Assembly (NCBI GenBank): GCA_937871915.1
Contig: CALMPG010000187.1
Location: 1 to 64,000, forward strand
Length of the DNA stretch: 64,000 nucleotides
Source of the DNA: an uncultured Phycisphaerales bacterium
GTDB lineage: Bacteria > Planctomycetota > Phycisphaerae > Phycisphaerales > UBA1924
Direction of reading: 5' to 3'
Shown: positions 11,620 through 22,056 of the stretch, one piece after another
Position numbering within the stretch: the first letter of the stretch is position 1
Layout: the number at the start of each line of letters is the position of its first letter
The notes under the pieces: model-generated
Told to the model about the DNA's origin: nothing
Database searches by the model: none
The model's input: the letters and a program-made list of their open reading frames with translations, nothing else
Translations under genes and position numbers: made by a program

Positions 11620-12230
11620 CGACTCCTCCTCCCGGCTACCAGCCCCACACGCCCAACGGCGCCAAGATCCGTGCCGACGTGATCGACGTCTACGTCTTCA
11701 CGCGCATCCCCGCCTCCGATCCGCTCGAACGCGCAAGTCGCCCGGCTCGTCTCGACGGCGAGGCCGTCTGGAACGAGCCCCGGTCGCTTGCGCCCGCGGT
11801 CTACTTCCTGCAACTCCTCCGCTCCGGCCCGCCGCTGGGGAACACCTGGCACCCCGTCATGGGCCACGTCCACGCGGGCGAGTCCAGCCTCGCCTGCGCC
11901 CGGCGCGAACTCCACGAGGAGCTCGGCCTGGGGGCCGGCGATCCCGCGATCCTCGGCCTCTGGGCCCTCGAGCAGGTCCACCCGTTCTACATCGCCGCCA
12001 TCGACACGATCGTCATGAGCCCCCGATTCGCCTGCGAGGTGCGCCACGGCTGGGTGCCCCGGCTCAACGACGAGCACACCAGGCACCGCTGGGTCCGCCA
12101 CTCCGACGCCCACCGCCTGTTCATGTGGCCCGGCCAGAAGGCCTGCTGCCGCGAGATCATCGACGAGATCATCGACGACCGCTCGCTCGGCCGCGACCTG
12201 CTCCGCATCGACCCCTCCTCCGTCCGCTGA
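11616..12230 (+). CDS. Nudix hydrolase
   Basis: The 204-residue protein has a complete Nudix box at about residues 83-105 (G-x5-E-x7-R-E-L-x-E-E-x-G-L, seen as 'GHVHAGE...RELHEELGLG'). Such enzymes hydrolyse nucleoside diphosphates linked to another group. The substrate cannot be told. In folate synthesis a Nudix enzyme removes pyrophosphate from dihydroneopterin triphosphate, and the 4-bp GTGA overlap with pabB makes that role worth considering, though this is inference. The GTG start is chosen because of the overlap and because the frame further upstream is a shadow of pabB. Confidence 0.85.
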   Translation: MTTPPPGYQPHTPNGAKIRADVIDVYVFTRIPASDPLERASRPARLDGEAVWNEPRSLAPAVYFLQLLRSGPPLGNTWHPVMGHVHAGESSLACARRELHEELGLGAGDPAILGLWALEQVHPFYIAAIDTIVMSPRFACEVRHGWVPRLNDEHTRHRWVRHSDAHRLFMWPGQKACCREIIDEIIDDRSLGRDLLRIDPSSVR

Positions 12231-12240
12231 TGTCGCGACC

Positions 12241-13803
12241 TCAGTGCCGCTCGTACACGACAAACTGCCCGCCCGGCGACGACCGGAACACCAGCCGATC
12301 CCGCGGATCCAGGTACGTCCCAAACGCCGCGCTCGCGAGCGTGTCCGCCCGATACGCCATCAGCGCCCCCGACGGCACGCTCTCCGGCCGCGTGATCGCG
12401 CGTTCCGTCTCGGCCCTGGGCCAAACACCCGACTGGATGTAGGCCAGCGAGGCCATCCGATACGTCAGCCCGCAGTCGTATACCGGCCGCTCGCCCCTCG
12501 TGCGCAGGAACGCCATGAACCCGTCACGTTCCGGCGTGGCCAGCCCCTTCGCCTGCTTGCGGATCAGCATCGGCGTGGCGCAGAGCACGCCGATGGTCGC
12601 CAGCAGCCCCGCCACGGCGGTTCCCCGCACCAGCCTCTTCACCGACCGCTCGCCCCAGCGTCGAGCGATCCACCCCACGCCCGCGCCCGCCGCGATCCCC
12701 GCCAGCCACGCCGTCCCCGGATGGATCACCATCAGGTAGTAGTTCCGCTTCCCGCCAAACATGCTCATCGACACGAACCATCCCAGCGTCCACAGCGCGG
12801 CCAGCGCGTCCCCGCTCCGCGATTCGCCCCCGCGCCATCGCGCAACCACCACCCCAAGCCCGACCACCGCCAGGCCATAGATCGGCCACATCCGCTCCGC
12901 CCCCTGCGACTCGGGAATCGTCCCCGCGATGAGCCGAAAGTACCAGTCCCACGCCTGCGCATCGTGCATCTCCCCGATCGCCCGCTGCACCGTCTGCTCG
13001 TGGAAATACGCCGACGTGAACGCGCCGCCGTGGTGCGTGACCATCCAGACATGCCAGGGCGCGCCGATCACCGCCCCAACCACCAGCCCCAGCCCCACGA
13101 TCCCCGCCCGCCGACGTGTCAGCATCCCGAGCCCGCCCAGCCAGATCATCGCCAGAACACCCGCGCCGAGCCCAAACAGCGGCTTGGTCATCAGGGCCGC
13201 GCCCATGAACACGCCCGCGAACACGCCCCACCAAATGTCCCCCGCCACCGGCACACGCGCCGCCGCCGACGCACCGGCCGAGGCGTCCTCCGATCTCGGG
13301 TGAACAAACGCCCTCACCCAACACGCCAGCACCGCCAGCAGCAGCACCGTGTGCAGCGAGTCGAGCTTGAAGTTGCTCACCCTCACGATCCACTCGCTCG
13401 TCAGCGCCATGGCACACCCGGCCAGCACGCCCACCAGCGGCCCATGGAACCGTCGGGCCAGCCACGCCGTCAGCACGCACGCCGCCACGAACGCCGCGCC
13501 CTCCGGCGCGTGCGCCGCCCAGTCCGCCGCGCCGAACGCCTCGACCAGCAGCCCGTGGATCCAGAACGCCAGCGGCGGCTTGTTGAAGTACGGCAGGTCC
13601 CCCTGCATCGGCGACCACCACGTTCCCTCGCGGGCCATTTGCGTCGCGATCGCCTGGTAGTACGGCGCATCCGAGTACCAGCGCGCCCCGAACACCCTCG
13701 GCAGCGCGGTCGTCGTCGCCACCAGCGCGGGCAGACACCACCACCCGCGCCCGATGAGCCACCGGCCCGGTCGGAACCCGCGCTCGGATTCGCCCACGCT
13801 CAC
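12241..13803 (-). CDS. ArnT/PMT-like family 39 glycosyltransferase, integral membrane
   Basis: The 520-residue protein has roughly 10-12 hydrophobic segments. The N-terminal loop has 'YSDAPYYQAIATQMAREGTWWSP..GDLPYFNKPPLAFWIHGL', the signature of lipid-linked sugar transferases of the ArnT/PMT_2 group, with the catalytic Asp in 'SDAPYY'. It probably moves a sugar from a polyprenyl carrier onto an envelope acceptor. The start GTG overlaps the stop of the upstream ABC-2 permease by 4 bp (GTGA). A second GTG two codons further in is an alternative. It is convergent with the Nudix gene 10 bp away. Confidence 0.85.
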   Translation of the reverse strand: MSVGESERGFRPGRWLIGRGWWCLPALVATTTALPRVFGARWYSDAPYYQAIATQMAREGTWWSPMQGDLPYFNKPPLAFWIHGLLVEAFGAADWAAHAPEGAAFVAACVLTAWLARRFHGPLVGVLAGCAMALTSEWIVRVSNFKLDSLHTVLLLAVLACWVRAFVHPRSEDASAGASAAARVPVAGDIWWGVFAGVFMGAALMTKPLFGLGAGVLAMIWLGGLGMLTRRRAGIVGLGLVVGAVIGAPWHVWMVTHHGGAFTSAYFHEQTVQRAIGEMHDAQAWDWYFRLIAGTIPESQGAERMWPIYGLAVVGLGVVVARWRGGESRSGDALAALWTLGWFVSMSMFGGKRNYYLMVIHPGTAWLAGIAAGAGVGWIARRWGERSVKRLVRGTAVAGLLATIGVLCATPMLIRKQAKGLATPERDGFMAFLRTRGERPVYDCGLTYRMASLAYIQSGVWPRAETERAITRPESVPSGALMAYRADTLASAAFGTYLDPRDRLVFRSSPGGQFVVYERH

Positions 13804-15718
13804 GCCGACCCCGCCAGCCGGCGCACCGTCATGTCGAAGTTGTGCACGATGCTCGCCCGCAGCCCGTACACCACCGCCACCCAGATCCCCCCCGCCACCA
13901 GCGCCCCGACGAACAGCCCGCCCCGCGCCGTCGCCAGCCCCGACCCCGTCACCGTCTTGTTCATCCCCGCCTCGGCGAACACGCCCGACCACGCGGCCGT
14001 GAGCGGCGTCATCGCCGAGAGCACCGGCCCGAGGATCGGCAGGTTCGAGCCGCTCTGCCAAGCGCCCAACCCCACGATCCCCCCCCCCACCCCCCCCCCC
14101 CCCCAGCCCGCCCCCCCCCCCCCCCCGCCACAACCCCCACCACCCCCACCGTCGCCACCACCGACCCGATCGAGCCCTTGCTCTTGAGCGACCACATCAG
14201 CCCCACCATGCAGCAGAACGCGATGAACGGCAGCGTCACGATCGCCAGCACGATCCCCGCCTCCGGCAGCACCGCGGGAACTTCGATCGTCGTCGTCACG
14301 TTGAAGTTGTTCGTGAACGGCCCGCACTTCACCATCGCCCCTCCGGCATGGGTGATCGCGCCCGCCTGCACCCCCAGCACGTACAGCCCCGCCACCAGCA
14401 GCGTCCCGATCGGCACCGCCAGCAGCGGCAGCAGATACGCGATCATCCCGCGCACCTTCCCGCCCAGGTACGCCGCCGGGGTAATCGGCGTGGTCAGCAG
14501 CAGGTCCAGCGTCCCGTCCTCGCGCTCCCGGGCCACCGCCGTCGCCGACATGTTCAGCGCTACCAGCGTCACCACGATCAACTCCCCCACCACCGTGTAG
14601 AGCACCACGTTGCGGAACGCGTCCGGTCCCATCGTCGCCGCGTTCGTGTGGAAGTACACCACGATCGCCACCCCCCACACCGCGCCGATCACAATAAACG
14701 ACCACCGCGCGGCCATCCGCCCCAGCGTCGCGTTCCTCGCCGCGGCCTCGCGCCACGCGATCGGGTTGTTCCACACCTTCTTCGGGGCCCGATGCTCGCC
14801 CCCCTTGGCCCCAAGCCCGAACATCTTGCGATACCAGGGCACCCCGCCGCGCCCGCCCTCCCCGCCAAGCCCCGCGATCCCGCCCAGCCGCACCGTGATC
14901 GTCGAGGCCCCCATGAGCAGCACGCTCAGCCCGCCCGAGAGCAGGCAGAACGTCGCCACCGGCGACTCGAGAAACCACGCCGCGATCCCGATGTTCGACC
15001 CCGCCTCGTAGTAGCGATACCCCGTCGGGTTCAGCAGGGCGCGAAGGGCCAGGAACGGGTTGATGGCCGTCATGTACGACACACTCCCCGGCGTCCCCGC
15101 CAGCGCATCGATCGCCCATGTCACCGCCAGGAACGACACCACGCCCACGTAGAACGCGAACACCGCCCGCTTGCCCACCAGCCGGCTCACCGACAGCGCG
15201 ATCGCCAGCGCCCCCACGAACAGCGCAGCGCACGCCGCCAAGAGATACGACATGAAGATCGTCGCCCCCGGCACCCCGCCAAAGAGCTGCGTCAGCGCGA
15301 ACAGCGGCATGCTCGAGAACAGCAGCGCCAGAATGAAGAACAACCGCCCGAACAGGTTCCCCAGCACGATCTCCCCCGCGCTCAGCGGCGAGGTCAGCAT
15401 GATGTCCCACGTCCGCGGATTCGATTCCTGCGCGATCGCCCCCGCCATGAACACCGGCGCCAGCAGGCAGATCAGCCCGATCTGCAGGTACGACACCAGC
15501 GCGAACGACGCCGCCGCGGCCTGCGCCAGCGAGCGAGTGTTCAGGTTCCCCACGCCCACGTTGGTCATCAGCAGGTACAGCAGCGTCAGGATCAGCACGC
15601 CCAGGTAGATCGCCCGGATGTACAGGTGCCGCCGCCGGCGCGATCCGCCCTGCACCAGCCGCACCGCGATCGGGTTCAGGGGCCCCAGACGCAGAAGCCA
15701 TCGAAGCGCAACGGGCAT
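13800..15718 (-). CDS. ABC-2 type transporter permease, reading frame broken in poly-G tracts
   Basis: The N-terminal part (about 540 residues in one frame) has many membrane spans and typical ABC-2 permease phrases: 'QESNPRTWDIMLTSPLSAGEIVLGNLFGRL' and again 'AREREDGTLDLLLTTPITPAAYLGGKVRG'. It is a duplicated permease of the kind that pairs with an ATPase. At 14079-14126 three G tracts on the coding strand shift the frame. The rest, 'WQSGSNLPILGPVLSAMTPLTAAW...RRLAGSA', continues in another frame to a stop that overlaps the glycosyltransferase start by 4 bp. That coupling argues the intact gene is meant to end there. No ATPase partner is present in the window. Confidence 0.75.
14079..14126. 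repeat. Three consecutive C/G homopolymer tracts within the permease gene
   Basis: On the + strand there are runs of 10, 15 and 16 C (14079-14088, 14090-14104, 14111-14126) separated by a few bases. They encode a Gly-rich stretch and mark the place where the reading frame changes. Length errors are likely here, and slippage-based switching is possible. Confidence 0.85.
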
Positions 15719-15842
15719 AGCCGCTCCCGGGCCGCGCGGCCCACGCCAACCACCCCCCAACCCTGGCCGACACTGGCCACCATGGTACCGACACTCGCCC
15801 GCTCAGGTTCGCGAGAGTTCCGGCCTGCCCGGGGGCGGGTCC

Positions 15843-15873
15843 AAAAACAAACGAGGCCCGGCATAGCCGGGCC
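15843..15873 (-). terminator. Terminator after the PEP-CTERM gene
   Basis: On the minus strand an 8-bp stem (GGCCCGGC / GCCGGGCC, 3-nt loop) is followed by a T-rich run (TCGTTTGTTTTT), 35 bp beyond the stop of the 15908-17071 gene. Confidence 0.8.
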
Positions 15874-15907
15874 CCGCTTGGAATGGGTGTCTAGATGAAG
15901 AAGCCGA

Positions 15908-17071
15908 TCAGCGACGACGGCGACGGGTCGCCACCAGACCGCCCAGGCCCAGCAGCGCCATCGTGCTCGGCGTCGGAACGATGTTGAGCTTGACTGTGCC
16001 GGCGTTGGTATTCGTGCCGGTGACGTCGAAACCGGGGCCGAACGAGTACCCGGAGGCGTAGCCGGTCAGTGCCACGTAGTAATCGCCCGCCGCGAGGGAC
16101 GAAAGCGAACCACTGCCGAACGCAGAAAGGGGGCCATCACCGTCCGGATCATGACCGGAACCGGTGCCGACGCCGATCCGGCTCCAGGGCGCGGCCGGGT
16201 AGCTGTAATCGTCGTTCGAGCCCACCAGGCCGCCCGTCGAGTTGTACAGACCCATGACCGTGTCGCCGACCCCGCCCAGGCTTCCCAAGATGGTCGAGCC
16301 CATCGAGAAGATGTCGTGGGCGGCCATCGCCGAAGCGGCGGTGAACTTGAACCACGCGACTTTCTTGCTGGCGCCGTCGAGCGCGATGTCGGGGGACATC
16401 ACCACGTTCGGGAAGCTCCCCGGGAGCGCACCGAAGTCGTAGTCCACGGTCGGGGGTGTCGCCGGAGGCGGCGTCGGCGTGGTCAGCGACGTGCGGAGCG
16501 TGATGCTGATATTGCTCCAGTTGGCGTTTTGGCCGGACCCGGTGCTATCAAACCGCTGACGGAAGTTGAAATACAGCGGATCGGTCCCGCCGGCGTAGTT
16601 CGTGGAGAATCCGCCGTAGAACTGGTTGTTCGTCTTGGTTGTGGCCGAGCTCACGGCCGCGCTGTAGGGATACGAACCGCCCGCACCGGGGGCGGCTGCG
16701 GTCGACACGTTTTGCTGGGCGGTGTACAGCGTGCCGCCGCCCGTCAGGGTCGAGCTGGAGCCGGTGACGGGTGCGGAAGTGAACGCCATGCTCGCTTCGC
16801 TGTTGTACTGGTACGTTCCGCCACCCACGCCGGGAAGCTTGGTCCAGTTGTAGACCACGTTGTACCCGATGTACGTGTCAACGGGAACCGATCCACCGTT
16901 GAACGTCACCAGGTCGATGTTGTTCCACGTCGTGCCGACCCAGCCCTGGGAGCTCGGGTTGTAGGACGAGGGGTTGTACGTCGGGAACGTGTAATCGGCC
17001 ATCGCGCTCGTGGCGCCCAGGCCCACGCCCGCGGCCGCCGCGAGCATCATCATTGAAATCTTCGATCGCAT
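15908..17071 (-). CDS. Secreted PEP-CTERM-type protein, unknown function
   Basis: The 387-residue protein has a signal peptide (about 1-25, 'MMMLAAAAGVGLGATSAMA') and an Asn/Ser/Thr/Gly-rich body without enzyme motifs. The C-terminal part has 'FDVTGTNTNAGTVKLNIVPTPSTMALLGLGGLVATRRRRR': a Pro-Thr-Pro motif, a hydrophobic helix and a basic end, as in PEP-CTERM sorting signals read by exosortases. Residues about 225-370 resemble beta-sandwich domains found before such tails. AGGAGAG lies 8 nt before the ATG. A small GC hairpin (GGCCC / GGGCC) sits just upstream of that site. No exosortase is in the window. Confidence 0.85.
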   Translation of the reverse strand: MRSKISMMMLAAAAGVGLGATSAMADYTFPTYNPSSYNPSSQGWVGTTWNNIDLVTFNGGSVPVDTYIGYNVVYNWTKLPGVGGGTYQYNSEASMAFTSAPVTGSSSTLTGGGTLYTAQQNVSTAAAPGAGGSYPYSAAVSSATTKTNNQFYGGFSTNYAGGTDPLYFNFRQRFDSTGSGQNANWSNISITLRTSLTTPTPPPATPPTVDYDFGALPGSFPNVVMSPDIALDGASKKVAWFKFTAASAMAAHDIFSMGSTILGSLGGVGDTVMGLYNSTGGLVGSNDDYSYPAAPWSRIGVGTGSGHDPDGDGPLSAFGSGSLSSLAAGDYYVALTGYASGYSFGPGFDVTGTNTNAGTVKLNIVPTPSTMALLGLGGLVATRRRRR

Positions 17072-17370
17072 CACTTCTCTCCTGTTTGTGGCCCCTTCGG
17101 GCCGTGTTCCACCTGCCAACCACACATGATTCGGGCCGGAAGGCGAAGCCCGTTCGCTCGCGACAACCTCGCGAGCACACGAAACAACACACCGCGCCAA
17201 GGGCTGCGCGGAAACCGACAAGTTTCAACGGGGTCACTCTCTCGACCTCGCGGCCGCGCCAACGCGACGGCCTCCTATCCGATGCTCTAACGTACCCTTT
17301 TTCGGTGTGGATGCAAGAAGATTCTGGCAAAAACCTTCCGCCGGCGGGGTGCCGTTCGCCGGAATACACG
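17072..17370. other. Intergenic region upstream of the PEP-CTERM gene
   Basis: About 300 bp separate the PEP-CTERM start from the clpC terminator. Apart from the Shine-Dalgarno site and its adjacent GGCCC-GAAG-GGGCC hairpin (17090-17103) I see nothing definite. The promoter of the minus-strand gene must lie here. Confidence 0.5.
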
Positions 17371-17403
17371 AAAAACGGCCGCGAAACCCGGTTTCGCGGC
17401 CGT
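17371..17403 (-). terminator. Strong terminator after clpC
   Basis: On the minus strand a 14-bp perfect stem (ACGGCCGCGAAACC and its complement) is followed by TTTTT, 26 bp past the clpC stop. Confidence 0.88.
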
Positions 17404-17428
17404 CAGTGATTCAATGGTTATCGGTTCG

Positions 17429-20026
17429 TTAGGCCTTGCCGCCGACGGTGGTCTGGGTCGTCGCCGGCTTCCCCGGCTCCACCGGCGCGGGTTCCGAGTG
17501 GAAGAACAGGTGGTCCTCCGGCTTCCCGTCGGCGCCGTCCTTGAGCGTCACCGAAATGTTGCACGGCGCCTTGATGTCGCCCTGCAGGAGCATCTCGGAC
17601 ATCGGGTCCTCGATGTACTGCCCGACGGCACGCCGAAGCGGACGGGCCCCGAAGTCCGGGTTGTACCCCTTCTCGATCAGGAAGTCCTTCGCCTTGGCGT
17701 CCAGCGCCAGGTGGATCCCCTGCTGGGCCAGCCGGCCGGCGACCTTGGAGACCTCCAGATCCACGATCTGGTTCAGGTTGTCCTTGGTCAGGGCCCGGAA
17801 GGTGATCACGTCGTCGAGACGGTTGATGAACTCCGGGCGGAAGAACCGCTCGATCTCCTTGATCAGGATGCTCTTGATGTTGTCGAAGTCGCTCGTCTCG
17901 GTCCGCTTGGAGAACCCGAACCCGCCGCCGCCCTTGATCAGATCGGCGCCGATGTTGCTGGTCATGATCAGGATGCAGTTGCGGAAGTCCACGTTGCGTC
18001 CGAACGAGTCCGTCAGGCGACCCTCCTCCATGATCTGCAGGAGCATGTTGAACACGTCCGGGTGGGCCTTCTCCACCTCGTCGAGCAGGATCACGCTGTA
18101 GGGCCGGCGGCGCACCCGCTCGGTGAGCTGCCCGCCCTCCTCGTACCCGACGTAGCCCGGAGGGGCGCCGACGAGCCGCGAGACGTTGTGCTTCTCCATG
18201 TACTCGCTCATGTCGAGCGTGATCAGGGCCTCCTCGTCGCCGAACATGAACTCGGCGAGCGTCTTGGCCACCAGCGTCTTGCCCACGCCCGAGGGTCCGC
18301 AGAAGATGAACGAGCCCATCGGACGCTTCGGGTCCTTCAGGCCCGCGCGGGCACGCCGGATCGCCTTCGAGATCGCCTTGATCGCGTCGTCCTGGCTGAT
18401 GACCCGCTTGTGCAGCTCCTGCTCGAGCTCGAGCAGACGCTTGGCCTCGTCCTTGTCCATCCGCTTGAGCGGCACGCCCGTCATCTTGCTGATGACCTCG
18501 GCCACGACCTCCTCGTCCACCGTGCCGCTGACCTCCTTGGTCTTGTCGCGCCACTGCTTCTGGATCGTGTCCTTCTCGCGGCGCATCTGCTCCGCCCTGT
18601 CGCGCAGCTCGGCCGCCTTCTCGTAGTCCGCCGCCTTCACGGCCTCGTCCTTCTGCACCGTGAGCTGCTCAATCTCCGCCTCCAGGTCCGCCAGGTTGGG
18701 CGGCTTGGACATGCTGCGGATCCGCACGCGGGCCCCCGCCTCGTCGATCACGTCGATCGACTTGTCCGGCTGCACGCGCCCGGAGATGTAGCGCCCGGCG
18801 AGCTCCACCGCGCTCTTGATCGCCGCGTCGGTGATCTGCACCCGGTGGTGCTGCTCGTACTTCTCGCGCAGGCCCTTGATGATCTCGATGGTCTGCTCGT
18901 CGTTGGGCGGATCGACGGGGATCGACTGGAAGCGACGGGCCAGGGCCGCGTCCTTCTCGATGTACTTGCGGTACTCGTCGAAGGTCGTGGCGCCGATGCA
19001 CTGGATCTCCCCGCGGGCCAGCGCGGGCTTGAGCACGTTGGACGCGTCGATCGCGCCCTCCGCGCCGCCGGCGCCCACCAGCGTGTGCAGCTCGTCGATG
19101 AACAGGATGACGTTCCCGGCCCGACGGACCTCGTTCATCACCGCCTTGATCCGCTCCTCGAACTGCCCGCGGTACTTGGTCCCCGCGACCATCATCGCAA
19201 GGTCCAGCACCACCAGCCGCTTCTCGTGCAGGATGTCCGGAACCTCGCCGGAGATGATCCGCTGCGCCAGGCCCTCGACGATCGCGGTCTTGCCCACGCC
19301 CGCCTCGCCCAGCAGCACCGGGTTGTTCTTCGTGCGCCGGCACAGCACCTGCACCAGCCGCTCGATCTCGTTCTGACGCCCGATCACCGGGTCCAGCTGG
19401 GTTTCCTTCGCCAGCTCGGTCAGGTCACGCCCGAACGAGTCCAGCGCGGGTGTGCGGCTCTTGCCCTTGGCCGCCCGCTCGCCGGGCGCGGCACCGCCGC
19501 CCCCGCCGCCGGAGGCCGTCGGCTCCCCGCTCGACGCCGGCCCGGAGCCCGCCGTCGGGCCGCCGGCGGCCGACTCGTCGTTCTCGTTGCCCGCGCCCAG
19601 AAGGTTGAGCACCTCCTCGCGGACCTCCTCGAGCTTCAGATTCAGATTCATCAGCACCTGCGCCGCCACGCCGTCGTGCTCGCGCAGCAGGCCCAGCAGC
19701 AGGTGCTCCGTGCCCACGTAGTTGTGGTTCAGATTGCGGGCCTCCTCGATGGCGTACTCGATGACCTTCTTGGCCCGCGGCGTCTGGGGGAGTTTCCCCA
19801 TCGTCACCATGTCCGGGCCGCTCTTGACGAGCTTCTCCACCTCCAGGCGCACCTTCCGCAGGTCCACCTCGAGGTTCTTGAGCACGTTGGCCCCCACGCC
19901 GGAGCCCTCCTTCACAAGCCCGAGCAGGATGTGCTCGGTCCCGATGTATTCGTGGTTGAACCGCTGGGCCTCCTGGTTGGCCAGGGCCATCACCTTGCGG
20001 GCACGATCTGTAAATCGCTCAAACAT
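17429..20026 (-). CDS. clpC: ATP-dependent Clp protease ATP-binding subunit ClpC
   Basis: The 865-residue AAA+ unfoldase feeds proteins to ClpP. Domains in order: two Clp-N repeats (about 1-145, '[11 protein letters not shown]' and '[11 protein letters not shown]'), a Gly/Ala/Ser-rich linker, a first AAA module with Walker A GEAGVGKT at 240-247, a UVR-type coiled middle region ('[22 protein letters not shown]'), and a second AAA module with GPSGVGKT (K583). The UVR segment makes it ClpC rather than ClpB or ClpA. GGAGAGG precedes the start. clpP is not in the window, and no CIRCE element was found upstream. Confidence 0.96.
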   Translation of the reverse strand: MFERFTDRARKVMALANQEAQRFNHEYIGTEHILLGLVKEGSGVGANVLKNLEVDLRKVRLEVEKLVKSGPDMVTMGKLPQTPRAKKVIEYAIEEARNLNHNYVGTEHLLLGLLREHDGVAAQVLMNLNLKLEEVREEVLNLLGAGNENDESAAGGPTAGSGPASSGEPTASGGGGGGAAPGERAAKGKSRTPALDSFGRDLTELAKETQLDPVIGRQNEIERLVQVLCRRTKNNPVLLGEAGVGKTAIVEGLAQRIISGEVPDILHEKRLVVLDLAMMVAGTKYRGQFEERIKAVMNEVRRAGNVILFIDELHTLVGAGGAEGAIDASNVLKPALARGEIQCIGATTFDEYRKYIEKDAALARRFQSIPVDPPNDEQTIEIIKGLREKYEQHHRVQITDAAIKSAVELAGRYISGRVQPDKSIDVIDEAGARVRIRSMSKPPNLADLEAEIEQLTVQKDEAVKAADYEKAAELRDRAEQMRREKDTIQKQWRDKTKEVSGTVDEEVVAEVISKMTGVPLKRMDKDEAKRLLELEQELHKRVISQDDAIKAISKAIRRARAGLKDPKRPMGSFIFCGPSGVGKTLVAKTLAEFMFGDEEALITLDMSEYMEKHNVSRLVGAPPGYVGYEEGGQLTERVRRRPYSVILLDEVEKAHPDVFNMLLQIMEEGRLTDSFGRNVDFRNCILIMTSNIGADLIKGGGGFGFSKRTETSDFDNIKSILIKEIERFFRPEFINRLDDVITFRALTKDNLNQIVDLEVSKVAGRLAQQGIHLALDAKAKDFLIEKGYNPDFGARPLRRAVGQYIEDPMSEMLLQGDIKAPCNISVTLKDGADGKPEDHLFFHSEPAPVEPGKPATTQTTVGGKA

Positions 20027-20481
20027 CAGATTCCAGCCTCTCCCCGAACCACACGCGGCCTTGGCGTGCCTGTTCGGATTTGGACGTGCAAGTCGGGATT
20101 CCTACGTCCCGGCCTGCTCCGCCGTTCTCGACCCGGCTTTCCCATTCGAGACGCCCCGAATGGGTTGGACAGGGCCAAATCGACCAACCCGCGCCCCTCC
20201 TTCACAGACGGACGCGCCGAACCTTCCATCCGCCCGCGATCAAGGATCGGATGCCCTCGAAACGCATACGTCCGGGTGTTCGCACCTACATCGACAGCAC
20301 GCCGCATGCCGCTGCGGATGATCGGCGGAATAGCCCAAACCGGCCTCCCCGCTGCCTTTTCCTTCTCAGGTGGTCCTACTATAGACCAAACAAACAGCGG
20401 ACGCCGCGATTCGACGCGGGCGGGGTGAACACCGTGCCGGATTGGCAGTTCGTTCACACGAGCGTCCGCCCGCCCACGGTC
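20027..20481. other. 455-bp intergenic region upstream of clpC
   Basis: The region is GC-rich with one AT-richer patch near 20371-20395. There the minus strand reads TATAGT, a possible -10 for clpC with a long leader. An ORF of 143 codons across it has no recognisable features and I do not accept it. No CIRCE-type inverted repeat was seen. Confidence 0.4.
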
Positions 20482-22056
20482 TCAGGGGCAGTCGCCTTGG
20501 AGCCACGCACTCAGAAATGCGAACACGTCGGCGACAGTCAGGGTGCCATCGCCATCAAAGTCCGCCCTCGCGTCCGGCAGAAAGAAAGACTCGAGAAACG
20601 CGAAGATGTCCAGCGTGTCCAGCCGGCCGCTCCCGTCCATGTCCGGCGGGCAGGCCATTCGGTGCGCCATCTGCACCGCCCGCAGCGCATTGACCCGGCC
20701 GTACCCGTACGTCTGGTCCCACCCCGGCGCACCAAGGTCGTCGGCGCTGGCGGTCAGAATGCCCACAACCTGCGCCGCCGTGAGCGACGGCGCCTCCCCC
20801 CTCACCATCGCCACGATGCCCGCGGCGATCGGGCACGACATCGATGTTCCCGTCTGGAGCGAATAGGAGTTCAAGCCCGACGTGTCGTTGCTCGTCGTCA
20901 GGATGTTGTCGGCGGGGGCGACGACTTTCATCTCGGGGCCGGTCGTGCCGCCCACCCATCCACGATCCAGGGCGTCGCTCCCCCCGACGGAAAGCACCTT
21001 CGAGAATCGGGCCGGGTACCCCACCGCCGCCCCGGGCGTATTCCCCGTGCTCGCGCACACGACCACGTCCTGGGCCGCCGCGTAGTCGATCGCGGTCGCC
21101 AGCGCGCCCGTCGAGGAAGAGTTGTCCCATCCAAGGCTCAGCGACGCGACCCTGGCCCCGTTATCGACCGCCCAGGTCAGCCCGTTGGCACAGGTCGTCT
21201 GCGATCCAAACGGCAGCCCCCCGAGAATCTGCATCACCTTGACGGGCATGATCCGCGCGTTGGGCGCGATCCCGGCGACGCCAAGACTGTTGTTCTGCGT
21301 GGCCGCGATGATCCCGGCGCAGTACGTGCCGTGGGACAGGCTCGGCTCGTCGTCGGTGAGGGTGGGCGTGGACGAGTTCGCGAAGTTCCGCCCCGGAACC
21401 AGGTCGCTTTGCAAGTCCGGATGCCCGCCGGCCACCCCGGTGTCCAGCACCGCCACCACGACCGGAGCCCGGCGCACCATGTAGGCCCATGCGCCGACGC
21501 CGTGGACGTCGGCCCCGACGGCCCCGGCCTGGCCATTGACCGACTGCCCGGAGTTGCTCAAGGCCCATTGCTGCACGAACAGCGGGTCGTTCACCGGCGC
21601 CGTGGTGAGGAATCCGTTGCGCTCAACCTCGACGTGCTCGAACAGCCGAACCAGCCGCCGGGCGTCGGACGCCATCGCCTCCACGTCCGTCCCCTCGTCC
21701 ACCGCGATCGTACAGAATCTGTCCATCCCCAGCTCGGCGCTCAGGCGAGCGTTCCTGGGCGCCGGGCAAAACGTGGGCCGAACCGCGAGAACCTTCCACG
21801 CCCGGGCAAAGGCCCCCCACTCTGGAAGTCCTTCCACAGAAGCGATCTTGGAACCGATGCACCCCGCCAGGTCGCCCGCGTGCACACCGCTCACGCATCG
21901 CACCACCACCCGATCGGTGAACACACCGTCTCGAAGCGCGGCCGCGCGATCGCTACCCGGACAACACCCCAGCTCGTCGGGCATCGCCGAGAGCGGCGGG
22001 CTGGTCAACACGACGGCGGCGAGCCCCAAACTCAAACAAAATCGATCCACAACCAT
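20482..22056 (-). CDS. Secreted subtilisin-like serine protease (S8) with C-terminal dockerin-like repeat pair
   Basis: The 524-residue protein has a signal peptide (about 1-24), a propeptide-like region, and then the S8 catalytic triad: D205 in 'VVAVLDTGV', H242 in 'SHGTYCAGIIAA', S405 in 'GTSMSCPIAAG'. The oxyanion Asn region is 'STGNTPGAAVGYPA'. After the catalytic domain come two Asp-rich calcium-loop repeats, 'DMDGSGRLDTLDIFAFL' and 'DFDGDGTLTVADVFAFL', ending 'SAWLQGDCP'. This dockerin-like tail is common on Phycisphaerae secreted proteins, and the same tail occurs on the SGNH protein at 45.4 kb. It is probably an extracellular peptidase. Confidence 0.92.
   Translation of the reverse strand: MVVDRFCLSLGLAAVVLTSPPLSAMPDELGCCPGSDRAAALRDGVFTDRVVVRCVSGVHAGDLAGCIGSKIASVEGLPEWGAFARAWKVLAVRPTFCPAPRNARLSAELGMDRFCTIAVDEGTDVEAMASDARRLVRLFEHVEVERNGFLTTAPVNDPLFVQQWALSNSGQSVNGQAGAVGADVHGVGAWAYMVRRAPVVVAVLDTGVAGGHPDLQSDLVPGRNFANSSTPTLTDDEPSLSHGTYCAGIIAATQNNSLGVAGIAPNARIMPVKVMQILGGLPFGSQTTCANGLTWAVDNGARVASLSLGWDNSSSTGALATAIDYAAAQDVVVCASTGNTPGAAVGYPARFSKVLSVGGSDALDRGWVGGTTGPEMKVVAPADNILTTSNDTSGLNSYSLQTGTSMSCPIAAGIVAMVRGEAPSLTAAQVVGILTASADDLGAPGWDQTYGYGRVNALRAVQMAHRMACPPDMDGSGRLDTLDIFAFLESFFLPDARADFDGDGTLTVADVFAFLSAWLQGDCP

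Noticed and set aside
15719..15842. Possible extra start or small gene upstream of the ABC-2 permease
   Set aside because: The in-frame extensions are short, Gly/Pro-rich and lack a start context. The membrane protein begins cleanly at 15718.
20026..20457. 143-codon minus-strand ORF upstream of clpC
   Set aside because: It abuts the clpC start, has no ribosome site, domain or signal sequence, and an Arg/Pro-rich random-like composition.
20027..20481. CIRCE or other heat-shock operator for clpC
   Set aside because: I looked for the TTAGCACTC-N9-GAGTGCTAA type repeat and found nothing close.
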